DNA from: Nitrospira sp. UBA2082
Lineage (GTDB): Bacteria; Nitrospirota; Nitrospiria; Nitrospirales; Nitrospiraceae
Direction of reading: 5' to 3'
DNA length: 43,727 bases
Assembly (NCBI GenBank): GCA_002331335.1
Contig: DCZO01000018.1
Location: 1-43,727, forward strand
Shown: positions 15,551 to 24,091 of the stretch, piece after piece
Position numbering within the stretch: the stretch's first letter is position 1
How the letters are laid out: each line of letters opens with the position of its first letter
Translations under genes and position numbers: made by a program
The notes under the pieces: generated by a model
What the model was told of the DNA's origin: nothing
The model's database searches: none
What the model saw: the letters and a program-made list of their open reading frames with translations, nothing else

Positions 15551-15733
15551 CTAGACAGGATCTTCGTAGGCGCCATATGTGGTAACAGTCCTTATCTGCT
15601 TGTAAGGACTAGGCTGGTGAAAGAACGTGGGTTGTTCTGGCTGGGCTTCGTCATTGTCCCCAAAAACCTCGCGGTATTGGTCCTCTACGGAAGTCTTTCC
15701 CTGCTTGGGGGTGGGTTTTGACTTGATAGGCAT
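15551..15733 (-). CDS. Small hypothetical protein upstream of the SDH protease
   Basis: A 60-residue polar protein, Lys-rich at the start (MPIKSKPTPKQGKTSVEDQY) and acidic/Pro/Gln-rich in the middle, with no membrane segment. A strong ribosome site (GAGGAGG, 8 bases before the ATG) supports it. It is encoded 12 bases before the SDH-type protease and shares its AT-richer composition, so it may be a partner, adaptor or substrate. I do not recognise the family. Confidence 0.55.
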   Translation of the reverse strand: MPIKSKPTPKQGKTSVEDQYREVFGDNDEAQPEQPTFFHQPSPYKQIRTVTTYGAYEDPV

Positions 15734-16001
15734 GGTGTGATCCTCCTCTTAAACAAGTTAGCATACTATTCGATTAGCGCAAGAAATTCTACTGGAGGTT
15801 GATGCCGCTCACTTTTTCATCTAACCTGGTGTAAAGATGAAGCAAGCACATTCATTTCGCGGCTTGCCCTGAGTTTCTCGAAGGACGCGCAGGGCCCTCG
15901 ATTAAAACCACAATTTCATTGATCCTCCTGCGGTTTAGTTTTGAATAGACCTATCGGAATCGTCGTCTGATCAGTCCACTGTTGGACCGTAGGAGGATTT
16001 C

Positions 16002-16511
16002 ATGGACCATTACCGCTCATGCATGATGGTGCTGGCCCTGGTTGCGCTTTCCGGATGCATCTCTCACCCGCAAACCGCCGAGGAGTTTCGGAAAGCTGTT
16101 CCCGGAGCCATGACAGCCAAGGTTGAAACCTTTGAGGTCGACCGTCCGTTCAACCAGGTGGCGAGCACGTTCGAAAAGATGGGGCCGAATTGCCTCTCGA
16201 AGACGATCAAAATGACTGAACACACCAAAACGAGTCATCACGTGGTTGTCACGACGTACAAGCCCACGGTGCTGGTGACGGGGAAGAAAGCCGAGTTGCA
16301 TCTGCAGTTCCACCACGATCAGGGCGTCGTCGGTGTCAGCAAGGAGCCGCAAGGAGGTTATTATCTCCTGGTCGCCGACGCCCAACCTGTCACGCAAACC
16401 AAGACCCGCATCGATCTCTATCGTCCCTCAATGGGACACGGGGTCCTGATTCAGGCCGTAAAGAATTGGGCCACGGGAGAGAACATCGGATGCCCGGACT
16501 TAACGAAATGA
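16002..16511 (+). CDS. Lipoprotein of unknown function
   Basis: Signal peptide with lipobox LSGC (Cys19) after MVLALVALSGC. The mature part (150 residues) has strands ending in HHVVVTTYKPTV, AELHLQFHHDQ and GGYYLLVADAQPV; a beta-rich domain is likely. Two further Cys (GPNCLSK, IGCPDL) could form a disulphide. AGGAGG lies 7 bases before the ATG. It overlaps the next lipoprotein gene by 4 bases (ATGA), so the two are co-translated. Confidence 0.75.
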   Translation: MDHYRSCMMVLALVALSGCISHPQTAEEFRKAVPGAMTAKVETFEVDRPFNQVASTFEKMGPNCLSKTIKMTEHTKTSHHVVVTTYKPTVLVTGKKAELHLQFHHDQGVVGVSKEPQGGYYLLVADAQPVTQTKTRIDLYRPSMGHGVLIQAVKNWATGENIGCPDLTK

Positions 16512-17044
16512 CGCTGCGCGGCTTAGGCATGACACAGAAGCGACCGCGCATATCAGGGAGCGGTACGGCCATCACGGTACTCCTGGCCGCTACCAGTCTC
16601 CTTCCAGGTTGCTCCGGTATCAAGACGTATGAGACCAGCGTCGCCAAAAACCTCCAGGTGCGTACTGCGACCGATGCAGGATCGTGGTTCTCGAGCATCC
16701 GCACGGCCGTCGATATTCATCGTGTGGGAAAGGATTGTACCACTGACTATGAGGGGACAGTTCAGCTCAATGAGCCCACGACGAGCATCGGTCTCACGCC
16801 GGATCGTTGGACTCATTTGGTGTTCGTCTTTGCCAGCTCTTCATTCTTGGCCAATAAGAGTGGCACCACGACGTACGAGACCCTGCTCAAGCCGCAACCG
16901 AACTATCACTATGCTGTCGCGGTGACCTATCGGAACGATATGTACAACGTCGCCATTCGCGAGATTCCACCAAATCGATCAACCGGACGCGAACTCGATC
17001 CAATTCCGTTGAGTTCCTGCCGGGAACGATCCGCTCAGAAATAG
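16508..17044 (+). CDS. Second lipoprotein of the pair
   Basis: The start at 16508 overlaps the upstream stop (ATGA); in-frame ATGs at 16466, 16490 and 16529 are alternatives. The lipobox is LLPGC after a hydrophobic stretch (ITVLLAATSLLPGC). The mature part has KDCTTDYEGTVQL, WTHLVFVFASSSFL and a C-terminal SSC, again beta-rich with two Cys. Not recognised. Pairing of two beta-rich lipoproteins suggests a small outer-membrane or periplasmic complex (inference). Confidence 0.7.
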   Translation: MTLRGLGMTQKRPRISGSGTAITVLLAATSLLPGCSGIKTYETSVAKNLQVRTATDAGSWFSSIRTAVDIHRVGKDCTTDYEGTVQLNEPTTSIGLTPDRWTHLVFVFASSSFLANKSGTTTYETLLKPQPNYHYAVAVTYRNDMYNVAIREIPPNRSTGRELDPIPLSSCRERSAQK

Positions 17045-17126
17045 CCGTGGAGTGCCATCCCCATCTCGCGGCACGCGTCGGCTTCCCAAGTTTGACTCCG
17101 GCTGCTCTGAACAGTAGGCTGATTGC

Positions 17127-17699
17127 ATGCGCCGCCGGAATGGTTTCATGCCGACGATATCCCTGGGGCTGATTGTGGCTGGCTCCCTGGTCTTATCCGC
17201 CTGTGCCGGGAGGGACTCGCGGGCGCCGCTCACCACCGTCCAATCAGTTGATCTGAATCGATATGCCGGAACCTGGTACGAGATTGCGCGGCTGCCGATG
17301 TGGTTCCAACGGCATTGCGTCGATTCGAAGGCGGTGTATACGAGTCGACCGGACGGCGCGATCGGGGTGCATAACCAATGCGTCACGGATACAGGCGGAC
17401 TCGATCAGGCCGACGGGGTGGCCACCGTGGTCGATCCCAGGACCAACGCACGGCTGTCCGTCGTCTTCGACAATTTCTTTGCGCGTTTCTTTGGTTCGTC
17501 GCGCGAGGGCAATTATTGGATCATTGAGCTTGATCCGGACTATCAGGTCGCGATGGTCGGCACACCGGACCGCCGGTATTTGTGGATTCTGTCTCGCAAA
17601 CCGGTTCTGGACAGACTCGTCTATCAACGTTATTTGGAGGGTGCGCAGGAGCTCGGCTTTCCCGTCTCAGATCTCATCCACACGAAGCGTACATATTAA
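17127..17699 (+). CDS. blc: Outer-membrane lipocalin
   Basis: Bacterial lipocalin that binds lipids or hydrophobic ligands at the outer membrane, often under stress. A signal peptide with lipobox LSAC (near Cys25) precedes the lipocalin motif 1, LNRYAGTWYEIARLPMWFQ (GxW near residue 48). Further family marks are the Cys pair (HCVDSKAVY, HNQCV), GNYWIIELDPDYQVAMVG (strand F/G, TDY-like motif) and YLWILSRKPVLD. Length (190) is usual for Blc. Start at 17127 (ATGCGCCGCCGG) gives a basic n-region. Confidence 0.92.
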   Translation: MRRRNGFMPTISLGLIVAGSLVLSACAGRDSRAPLTTVQSVDLNRYAGTWYEIARLPMWFQRHCVDSKAVYTSRPDGAIGVHNQCVTDTGGLDQADGVATVVDPRTNARLSVVFDNFFARFFGSSREGNYWIIELDPDYQVAMVGTPDRRYLWILSRKPVLDRLVYQRYLEGAQELGFPVSDLIHTKRTY

Positions 17700-17746
17700 A
17701 AAGGGACGTTCTGCATTCGCAGCGCGCGGCGGACTGGGCGGTAACC

Positions 17747-18346
17747 CTACTTGGGCGACCGTTCGGCAATTTTGAAGCGACGTTTGAGTGCCTCCACGAC
17801 CTGTTTTGCTTCTGCTTCATCGAGACCAGCGCCGAATCGATAGGTTTTGCCACCGGACTCGAACGCGATCACCCCACCACCGATGCCCCATAACTGAAGG
17901 GCGGACGTGATATCCATGGGATCGAATTTGTCTTGTCCCAGGCGCACGTCGTTTATCTGCATGAGGTCATAATCCTTGCCAAAACCGAATCCTCGAATCT
18001 CGCGCCGCGTGCTGAATATGGTTCCTCGCACGGTCACGGTCTCTTTCCCCATCACCTGCCACAACCAGGCGTAAATGGCCAACACTCCGCCGACCGTCCA
18101 GACGACAAACCATGCCAGGATGAGCCATTCTTCTCCCGGTTGAGGCGTGGCGTTCAAGAACTGGATGGGAGCCATGACTTCCCCCACGGCCCACCCGCAG
18201 ACCCAAAATCCCAAGAAAATAATCACGAACAGGCTCCGCCGACAGGGAATAACAATGTGAAGCTCGTCGGGCTGATCAGTGATGGTAATTCGAGGGGTGG
18301 ACGGTCGTCGCTTCGCCACGGGATCCTTCCTCCAACGTGACGACAT
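17747..18346 (-). CDS. Membrane protein of unknown function with a soluble PH-like tail
   Basis: Two hydrophobic segments, SLFVIIFLGFWVCGWAVG and LILAWFVVWTVGGVLAIYAWLW, follow a basic N-terminus; the C-terminal 90 residues (VTVRGTIFSTRREIRGF, GGGVIAFESGGKTYRFGAGL, EAKQVVEALKRRF) resemble the pleckstrin-like domain of bacterial DUF membrane proteins. The start at 18346 (MSSRWRKD) is preferred: an in-frame GTG at 18421 lies upstream of a terminator hairpin. The last 17 residues end in a basic helix. Role unknown. Confidence 0.65.
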   Translation of the reverse strand: MSSRWRKDPVAKRRPSTPRITITDQPDELHIVIPCRRSLFVIIFLGFWVCGWAVGEVMAPIQFLNATPQPGEEWLILAWFVVWTVGGVLAIYAWLWQVMGKETVTVRGTIFSTRREIRGFGFGKDYDLMQINDVRLGQDKFDPMDITSALQLWGIGGGVIAFESGGKTYRFGAGLDEAEAKQVVEALKRRFKIAERSPK

Positions 18347-18391
18347 TATTACATTCCCGATCAGGGGAAAAACAAACCAGAAAACAGACCA

Positions 18392-18412
18392 GGGAGATGC
18401 ACAGCATCTCCC
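18392..18412 (-). terminator. Hairpin terminator after the DM13-like gene
   Basis: GGGAGATGC (18392-18400) pairs with GCATCTCCC (18404-18412) around a 3-base loop. On the minus strand the stem is followed by TGGTCTGTTTTCTGG, a T-rich tract. It lies 21 bases after the stop of the gene ending at 18434. Confidence 0.7.
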
Positions 18413-18433
18413 CGCCTTCACAGCAGAACCACC

Positions 18434-18913
18434 TTACCGGCTCATGGCCATACTGTCGTGCTTCATGCCGCTGTCGGCCTTCATGCCGTTCCCGCGAGAT
18501 TCACCGGACGCCGTCACGATCGGCTTGGAGAACGACGCCTCTCCGAGCAATACTTCCGCATACGCACACCAGATCTGGACCTTGGCGACATCGTTGACCT
18601 GAACCGGCAAGGTAATCGTCCGGTTCTGTTTGTCGCCCTTGATGACGAGGCGATTCAAGAGATACACATTGCCCTTGGTGTCCACCACCTGCCAGTGCGG
18701 CGCGGGCGTGTCGGGAATCTTGAACTCCTCCGACCACGTCAAGGTGTCGGTGTTCCCGGACCGACTGTGGGTGGCGGTCCCGCTGTTGGCCTTCACCCCC
18801 TCGAACTTGCTGGTCGTATGCACATCGGCCGCAAACCCGTTGGATGCGACCAACAAACCGGTCGCGGCCACCAGAGATAAGAATCCCATCCTGACTGCGC
18901 GCTTGGTGCTCAT
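18434..18913 (-). CDS. Exported protein, possibly DM13-like
   Basis: Periplasmic protein: signal peptide (MGFLSLVAATGLLVASNGFAADV) then a 100-residue beta domain with TSKFEGVKANSGTATHS, TLTWSEEFKIPDTPAPHWQVVD, NVYLLNRLVIKGDKQNRTITLP and KVQIWCAYAEVLLGEASF. Layout resembles the DM13 (electron-transfer, DOMON-like) family, with one Cys, in VQIWCAY. The tail is Met/Lys/Ser-rich (GMKADSGMKHDSMAMSR) and echoes the Lys/Met-repeat protein at 4615. AAGGAGG lies 6 bases before the ATG at 18913; a GTG directly upstream is less likely. Confidence 0.65.
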   Translation of the reverse strand: MSTKRAVRMGFLSLVAATGLLVASNGFAADVHTTSKFEGVKANSGTATHSRSGNTDTLTWSEEFKIPDTPAPHWQVVDTKGNVYLLNRLVIKGDKQNRTITLPVQVNDVAKVQIWCAYAEVLLGEASFSKPIVTASGESRGNGMKADSGMKHDSMAMSR

Positions 18914-19232
18914 CACGCCCTCCTTATGTGTTGTGTGATTAAAATCGTGAGATCCATCGGATCATCGTCATGGCCGTCAGTCGAATGGCAACGCGAGTCC
19001 TTACATACAAGGAGTGTATGGCTGATGGCCGATAGCACAAGCAGGAGACAACGCACCTGTACCTCGAAGGCATGTTTTGCGAATGACCAATTGACGGTTG
19101 ACGAATGACGCGGCGTTCACGCCATGTAGCGGCAGCGGAAGATACGAATGCTTGCGGTTGACACCGGCCGTCGCCGCACGTAGCCTCTCCCGAAATCGCG
19201 GTCAGAACCGCACTGGCCAACACAGGATTGGG
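18914..19232. other. Intergenic region between divergent genes
   Basis: About 319 bases between divergent genes, expected to hold promoters of both. A small inverted repeat CATAC-N7-GTATG is at about 19003-19019. No confident -35/-10 pair or gene was seen. Confidence 0.35.
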
Positions 19233-19778
19233 ATGGACTGGTCACTCCTCATCGGGCTCCCTGTCGGTCTCGCACTGGTCGGAGCGGGATCCTACGGCTT
19301 GTATCGGCTGGTGCGCCGAACCAAGGAGCAGTTTGCTGCACAGCAACCCGCGCTTCGTGTTACCAACCTGTCGGCGCTGAACGCGGGCGATGTGCTCACA
19401 CTGACTCCCGAACTTGATAATATCGGTTCTGGTACGGCGTATGATTGTGTGGTGCAACTGGGCGGCTGGGAGGGCAATTTTTCCGTCATGGCCATTTATC
19501 CCCATGGGCCACGGCATCGGAAACATGCCATCCCCATCGTATTGGGTCCCGATGCGCCGATCCGTGTTACGCGCCAGTCCAACGGCTATCTGCGGCTGGC
19601 CTGTCGCGATTGCTGGGGGTTGCTGCACGAATGCTGGTACCCCGTCACACAATCAAAAAATCCCGCCACGGCCCGTTACGACATTCAAATCGATCTCTCT
19701 CACCCCAACCTGACCGAACCTGCGCTCTCGTTCTGGAGCATGAGAAAATTGCTTCGGGATAACCCCGCTCAAGATTGA
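19233..19778 (+). CDS. Membrane-anchored protein of unknown function
   Basis: The start at 19233 (MDWSLLIGLPVGLALVGAGSYGLY) gives a short N-terminal anchor; AGGATTGGG lies just upstream. The rest is a beta-rich domain outside or inside the membrane: NLSALNAGDVLTLTPELDNIGSGTAYDCVVQLG resembles the start of a fibronectin/CARDB-like adhesion module. Three Cys in the middle (LACRDCWGLLHECW) may bind metal. The ORF can be read from 19098 but the extra residues are not protein-like. No family assigned. Confidence 0.65.
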   Translation: MDWSLLIGLPVGLALVGAGSYGLYRLVRRTKEQFAAQQPALRVTNLSALNAGDVLTLTPELDNIGSGTAYDCVVQLGGWEGNFSVMAIYPHGPRHRKHAIPIVLGPDAPIRVTRQSNGYLRLACRDCWGLLHECWYPVTQSKNPATARYDIQIDLSHPNLTEPALSFWSMRKLLRDNPAQD

Positions 19779-19807
19779 GCCGGAATGGCCGACAAGATCT
19801 GTAGCCC

Positions 19808-19836
19808 CCGGCACAGGTGCGCGTCGCGCCTGCCGG
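19808..19836 (+). terminator. Weak hairpin between genes
   Basis: CCGGCACAGGTGCG pairs imperfectly with CGCGCCTGCCGG (19808-19836), 30 bases after the stop of the preceding gene. There is no T-run, so terminator function is uncertain. Confidence 0.35.
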
Positions 19837-19851
19837 AAACTCTCCCAACGA

Positions 19852-19879
19852 TTGACACAGGGTCATCGCCTGCTAGGCT
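19852..19879 (+). promoter_or_regulatory. Sigma70-like promoter of the first NDH-2 gene
   Basis: TTGACA (19852-19857), 16 bases, TAGGCT (19874-19879). The predicted transcript start lies only about 8 bases before the chosen ATG at 19894, which has no ribosome site, so a near-leaderless message is likely. Confidence 0.5.
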
Positions 19880-19893
19880 GCGTTCGTATCCCT

Positions 19894-21213
19894 ATGGCAC
19901 GCACAAAGGTTGTCATTATCGGGGGCGGGTTCGGAGGCATGACGGCCGCGCGTTTCCTGCGCGATGCCGAGGTCGTCCTGATCGACCGGACGAATCACCA
20001 TGTCTTTCAACCCTTGCTCTACCAAGTCGCCACGGCCGCACTCTCTCCCACCGACATCGCCTGGCCGTTGCGCACCCTGTTCCGTTCCCAACCCAATGTT
20101 CGCGTCGTCATGGATGACGTTGTGTCGATCGATCGTTCCGCGCGAGTTGTCCGCCTGCGGGATAGCGCCCCGATCGCCTTCGACACGTTGATTGTCGCCC
20201 CCGGATCGCGCCACGCATATTTTGGACACGATGAGTGGGAAGCACTGGCCCCTGGGCTGAAGACCATGGCGGATGCCGTGTATTTGCGCGAACGGATGTT
20301 GCTCGCCTTCGAAGAGGCGGAACGGCAACGGGCCGAGACCGGCATGCAGGATCGCCTCACATTTGTAATCGTCGGCGGAGGCCCAACGGGAGTGGAATTG
20401 GCCGGCTCGCTCATCGAGATCGGACGGAAGGCCATGGGGCCGGATTACCCTCACTTGCGTCTGGAAGACCTCTCCATCATCCTCGTGGAAGCCGGCCCAC
20501 GCGTATTGCCGGGATTCGATCCTGCGCTCTCGGCAAAGGCCCTGACTGCGCTGGAACGCATGGGTGTGACGGTCAAACTGAATAATCCGGTCAGCGCCGT
20601 CCGCGCCGATGGGGTGATGGTCGGGAACGAATGGATCCCCTCCACCAACGTGGTGTGGGCAGCGGGCAACAAGGCCTCGCCTCTCTTGAATACCCTTGCC
20701 GTTCCCCGGGATGCGAACGGCCGGATCAAGGTCCGACCGGATTTGACGATTCCGGACGAGCCATGGATTTTCGTCATCGGCGACTCGGCCCATTGTCTCG
20801 ACCGCGATGGGTCACCCTTGCCGGGAATCGCGCCGGTTGCCATGCGAGAAGGGCAGTACGTCGCCTCGGTGATCAACCAGAATCTTCCCCCGGACCAACG
20901 ATCGCCGTTTACGTATACGGATCGCGGCATGTTGGCCACTATCGGCCGTGCCCAAGCCGTGGCGCAGATCGGGCCCATCCATGCATCCGGATTCCTGGCA
21001 TGGGCTCTCTGGTGTATCGTCCACGTGTTCTTTCTCATTGGGCTCAGGAACCGGATCCGTGTGATGTCGGAATGGACGTGGTACTACCTCACCTTCAAGC
21101 CCGGGGCGAGATTGTTGTTCGAGCAGCCGGCCGGCCGGCCTCACAGTTCATCCACGCAGCAGACAGAAGCGACAGCCGTTGAAGACCGCGCACCCACCCG
21201 CCGCGCGGCGTAA
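19894..21213 (+). CDS. NADH dehydrogenase type II (NDH-2), copy 1
   Basis: Single-subunit flavoprotein that passes electrons from NADH to quinone without pumping protons, on the inner face of the membrane. FAD motif VVIIGGGFGGMTAARFL at residues 5-21; quinone/FAD motif NHHVFQPLLYQVATAALS; NADH motif FVIVGGGPTGVELAGSL near 160; a second FAD motif PWIFVIGDSAH. The C-terminal helix GFLAWALWCIVHVFFLIGLRNRIRVMSEW is the usual membrane anchor. Start at 19894 because the FAD motif begins there. Followed 91 bases later by a close paralogue. Confidence 0.92.
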   Translation: MARTKVVIIGGGFGGMTAARFLRDAEVVLIDRTNHHVFQPLLYQVATAALSPTDIAWPLRTLFRSQPNVRVVMDDVVSIDRSARVVRLRDSAPIAFDTLIVAPGSRHAYFGHDEWEALAPGLKTMADAVYLRERMLLAFEEAERQRAETGMQDRLTFVIVGGGPTGVELAGSLIEIGRKAMGPDYPHLRLEDLSIILVEAGPRVLPGFDPALSAKALTALERMGVTVKLNNPVSAVRADGVMVGNEWIPSTNVVWAAGNKASPLLNTLAVPRDANGRIKVRPDLTIPDEPWIFVIGDSAHCLDRDGSPLPGIAPVAMREGQYVASVINQNLPPDQRSPFTYTDRGMLATIGRAQAVAQIGPIHASGFLAWALWCIVHVFFLIGLRNRIRVMSEWTWYYLTFKPGARLLFEQPAGRPHSSSTQQTEATAVEDRAPTRRAA

Positions 21214-21304
21214 GCGTCACCTTCCGAACTAGCCGTCTCGTAGGCCTTCACTATCATACGCAAGCAGGATAGAGTGCAGCCGTGAACGGCCGGAGCGCTG
21301 CATC

Positions 21305-22606
21305 ATGACTCGCACACGGGTGGTCATTATCGGAGGCGGGTTCGGAGGCCTGGCCGCGGCTCGCGCGCTGCGGCACACCGAGGTCGTCCTGATCGATCGC
21401 ACGAACCACCACCTCTTCCAGCCGTTGCTCTATCAGGTAGCCACCGCCGCCCTGTCCCCGAGCGACATCGCCTGGCCTCTGCGCTCCCTCTTTCGCTTAC
21501 AGCCCAATGTGCGCGTGGTGCTGGATGATGCCGTCTCCATCGATCGAATGACACGGACGGTTCAGCTACAAGATAGCCCGCCGATCGCCTTCGACATCCT
21601 GATCGTCGCTGCAGGTTCGCGCCACGCCTATTTCGGACATGACGAATGGGAACGGTTTGCACCGGGCCTCAAGACGATGACCGATGCCGTCCGGCTGCGC
21701 GAACGGATGCTGCTGGCGTTCGAGGAATCGGAACGGCGCCGCGCCGCAACCGGCGCACAGGACCGTCTCACCTTCGTGATCGTGGGAGGAGGCCCGACGG
21801 GGGTGGAGTTGGCTGGATCGCTGGCGGAGTTCGGGCGCACGGCCATGGGACGGGACTTTCCCGCCCTGCATCTTGATGCCCTGTCCATCATCCTGGTTGA
21901 AGCCGGTCCGCGCATCCTGCCGGCGTTCGATCCCTCGCTCTCGGCAAAGGCCCTGACTGCGCTCGAACGCATGGGCGTGACCATCAAGTTGGATAGCCCG
22001 GTGCGTACCGTCGCTGCCGGTGGGGTGATGGCCGGACAGGAGTGGATTCCCACGGCGAATGTAATTTGGGCCGCGGGCAACAAGGCGTCGCCCCTGTTGA
22101 CCACTCTTGCAGCCCCTCAGGATTCGTACGGGCGCGTCAAGGTCCGACCGGATCTGTCGATTCCGGACGATTCTTGGATCTTCGTCATCGGTGATGCCGC
22201 GCATTATCCCGGCGATGACGGGACTCCCTTGCCGGGAGTCGCTCCCGTCGCCGTGCAGCAAGGGCGGCATGTCGCCACGCTCATTGAGCGAGGCTTCGCC
22301 GCCGAACAGCGCCCGCCCTTCGTCTACCACGACCGCGGCATGCTGGCCACGATTGGCCGCGCACGGGCGGTCGTCCAAATCGGACCGCTTCGTGTGTCAG
22401 GATTTTTTGCCTGGCTGTTCTGGTGCCTTGTCCACATCTTCTTCCTCATCGGGTTCAGAAACCGAGTCCGTGTGATGTCGGAATGGCTGTGGTACTACCT
22501 CACCTTTAAGCCGGGGGCCGGCTTGCTGTTCGCCCAGACCGGAAAGCCCCGCAAGCAACCTGCCTCTGCCGATGGTTCACCGACACGAACGGACAACGTC
22601 CCGTAG
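21305..22606 (+). CDS. NADH dehydrogenase type II (NDH-2), copy 2
   Basis: Paralogue of the upstream gene with the same domain order: FAD motif VVIIGGGFGGLAAARAL, NADH motif VIVGGGPTGVELAGSLAEF, WIFVIGDAAHYPGDDG and the C-terminal anchor SGFFAWLFWCLVHIFFLIGFRNRVRVMSEW. By eye most aligned residues are identical, a tandem duplication. Differences cluster in the middle (for example SIDRMTRTVQLQDSPP) and in the Pro/Ala-rich tail. The two may differ in NADH/NADPH or quinone use. Confidence 0.92.
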   Translation: MTRTRVVIIGGGFGGLAAARALRHTEVVLIDRTNHHLFQPLLYQVATAALSPSDIAWPLRSLFRLQPNVRVVLDDAVSIDRMTRTVQLQDSPPIAFDILIVAAGSRHAYFGHDEWERFAPGLKTMTDAVRLRERMLLAFEESERRRAATGAQDRLTFVIVGGGPTGVELAGSLAEFGRTAMGRDFPALHLDALSIILVEAGPRILPAFDPSLSAKALTALERMGVTIKLDSPVRTVAAGGVMAGQEWIPTANVIWAAGNKASPLLTTLAAPQDSYGRVKVRPDLSIPDDSWIFVIGDAAHYPGDDGTPLPGVAPVAVQQGRHVATLIERGFAAEQRPPFVYHDRGMLATIGRARAVVQIGPLRVSGFFAWLFWCLVHIFFLIGFRNRVRVMSEWLWYYLTFKPGAGLLFAQTGKPRKQPASADGSPTRTDNVP

Positions 22607-22678
22607 CCGCATTACTCCACGTCCAGCCAGATTGCGGGATGCGTAGTCATTCGCTGGAATGTCTGGCGTTGCCCCTCG

Positions 22679-23854
22679 TCACAGGACCTGCACGATGAAA
22701 CACTTCAGGTAGCGCGTTTCGGGCATGCTCGCCAGAATCGGATGATCGGCGCTTTGACCCCGTTGTTCAATCAACCGAATATCCCGTTTGGCATCGCGTG
22801 CTGCAAGGCGGATGCTCTTCCACAGATCTTCATCCGAGACGGGATGCGAACATGAGCTCGTCACCAGAAACCCTTCCGGCTTGAGCAGCTTTAAGCCCAG
22901 TAGATTCACATCCTTGTACCCGGTCAATGCACCAGCCAGGGCCTGTTGGCTGCGGGCAAAGGCCGGAGGATCGAGGACCACCAGGTCGTAACGTCGCCCC
23001 GCCTTCACCAGCTTCCGCATTTCCTCGAACGCATCGGCCTGGCGATAGATGCAGCGCCCCTCCACCTTGTTCATCGTGGCGTGTGTTCGGGCCATAGCCA
23101 GTGTGTCTTGACTGACATCGAGGCCTTCGACTGATGCCGCTCCAGCCAACGCGGCATGAATGCCGAACGCGCCGGTATGGCAAAACACTTCGAGCACGTC
23201 GGCTCCAGCCGCGAGTTTGGCGGCGGCCAGCCGATTTTCCCGTTGATCGCAAAACCAGCCGGTCTTCTGCCCCCGTTCGACATCGACCAGAAACTTCGCA
23301 GGCCCTTCCTGAATCTCGACTTGTGTCGGGCCGCTGCCTCGGAGAAATCCTCGTTCAAGCGGCAACCCTTCGAGCTGCCGGCTCTTGGCCTCGTTCCGCA
23401 GATAGACGGCTGCGACATTCAACTCCTGCATCAGCACGTCCGCCAAGAGTTCCTTCCGGCTATCCATGCCAAACGATAAACACTGCATGACCAGCAGCTG
23501 ATCGTACCGATCCACGATCAATCCCGGCAGTCGATCGCCTTCAGCATAGATCAGCCGATAGGCATTGGACTGCGCGACCACTCGCTGCCGTAGGCGGATC
23601 GCCTGCTGAATTCTCCCCCGCCAGAACGTTTCGTCGATTGGCCGATCCTCGAATGTCAGGAGGCGGACTCGGATTTTCGAGGACGGGTTATAGAGACCAC
23701 GTCCATAGAATTGCCCGTCAGCGGTCAAGACATCGACCAGGTCCCCGGCGGCTGCTTGACCGACGAGCGGTCCGACATGACCGGCAAAAAGCCAAAGTGG
23801 TCGCCCCTCCGGGAGGCGTCGTGACGTCAGGCGGACCTGGGCCATCGGTGTCAT
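22679..23854 (-). CDS. rlmI: RlmI-type 23S rRNA m5C methyltransferase
   Basis: SAM-dependent methyltransferase expected to make m5C in 23S rRNA (E. coli C1962). A PUA domain comes first (about residues 5-80, LPEGRPLWLFAGHVG... GQFYGRGLYNPSSKIRVRLL), then the RlmI-like domain with the SAM motif VLEVFCHTGAFGIHAALAGAASVEGLD. Catalytic motifs: VVLDPPAFARS and the Cys in TSSCSHPVSDED. Length of 391 is normal. The ribosome site AGGAGAACAAAG precedes the ATG. Divergent from the decarboxylase gene. Confidence 0.9.
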   Translation of the reverse strand: MTPMAQVRLTSRRLPEGRPLWLFAGHVGPLVGQAAAGDLVDVLTADGQFYGRGLYNPSSKIRVRLLTFEDRPIDETFWRGRIQQAIRLRQRVVAQSNAYRLIYAEGDRLPGLIVDRYDQLLVMQCLSFGMDSRKELLADVLMQELNVAAVYLRNEAKSRQLEGLPLERGFLRGSGPTQVEIQEGPAKFLVDVERGQKTGWFCDQRENRLAAAKLAAGADVLEVFCHTGAFGIHAALAGAASVEGLDVSQDTLAMARTHATMNKVEGRCIYRQADAFEEMRKLVKAGRRYDLVVLDPPAFARSQQALAGALTGYKDVNLLGLKLLKPEGFLVTSSCSHPVSDEDLWKSIRLAARDAKRDIRLIEQRGQSADHPILASMPETRYLKCFIVQVL

Positions 23855-24091
23855 TCTTTGTTCTCCTGTACTAGCCCGCGTTATCCATGACCGCTTCTAC
23901 TACAACCGCCGACACGCTACTACGACAAGCCTGGCCGCGAGTTTTCTGCGGCCAGGGTGCCCCTGACTGTGTGTGCTCGCATATCGGCGGTCGTCACCCC
24001 GATCATCACACGCTCAGTGCTTGACGAACTCCAGCCAGTATGTTCTTCTGATAACGCAGTGTGCCAACCGGCTGTGTGAGGATAAAGAAGA

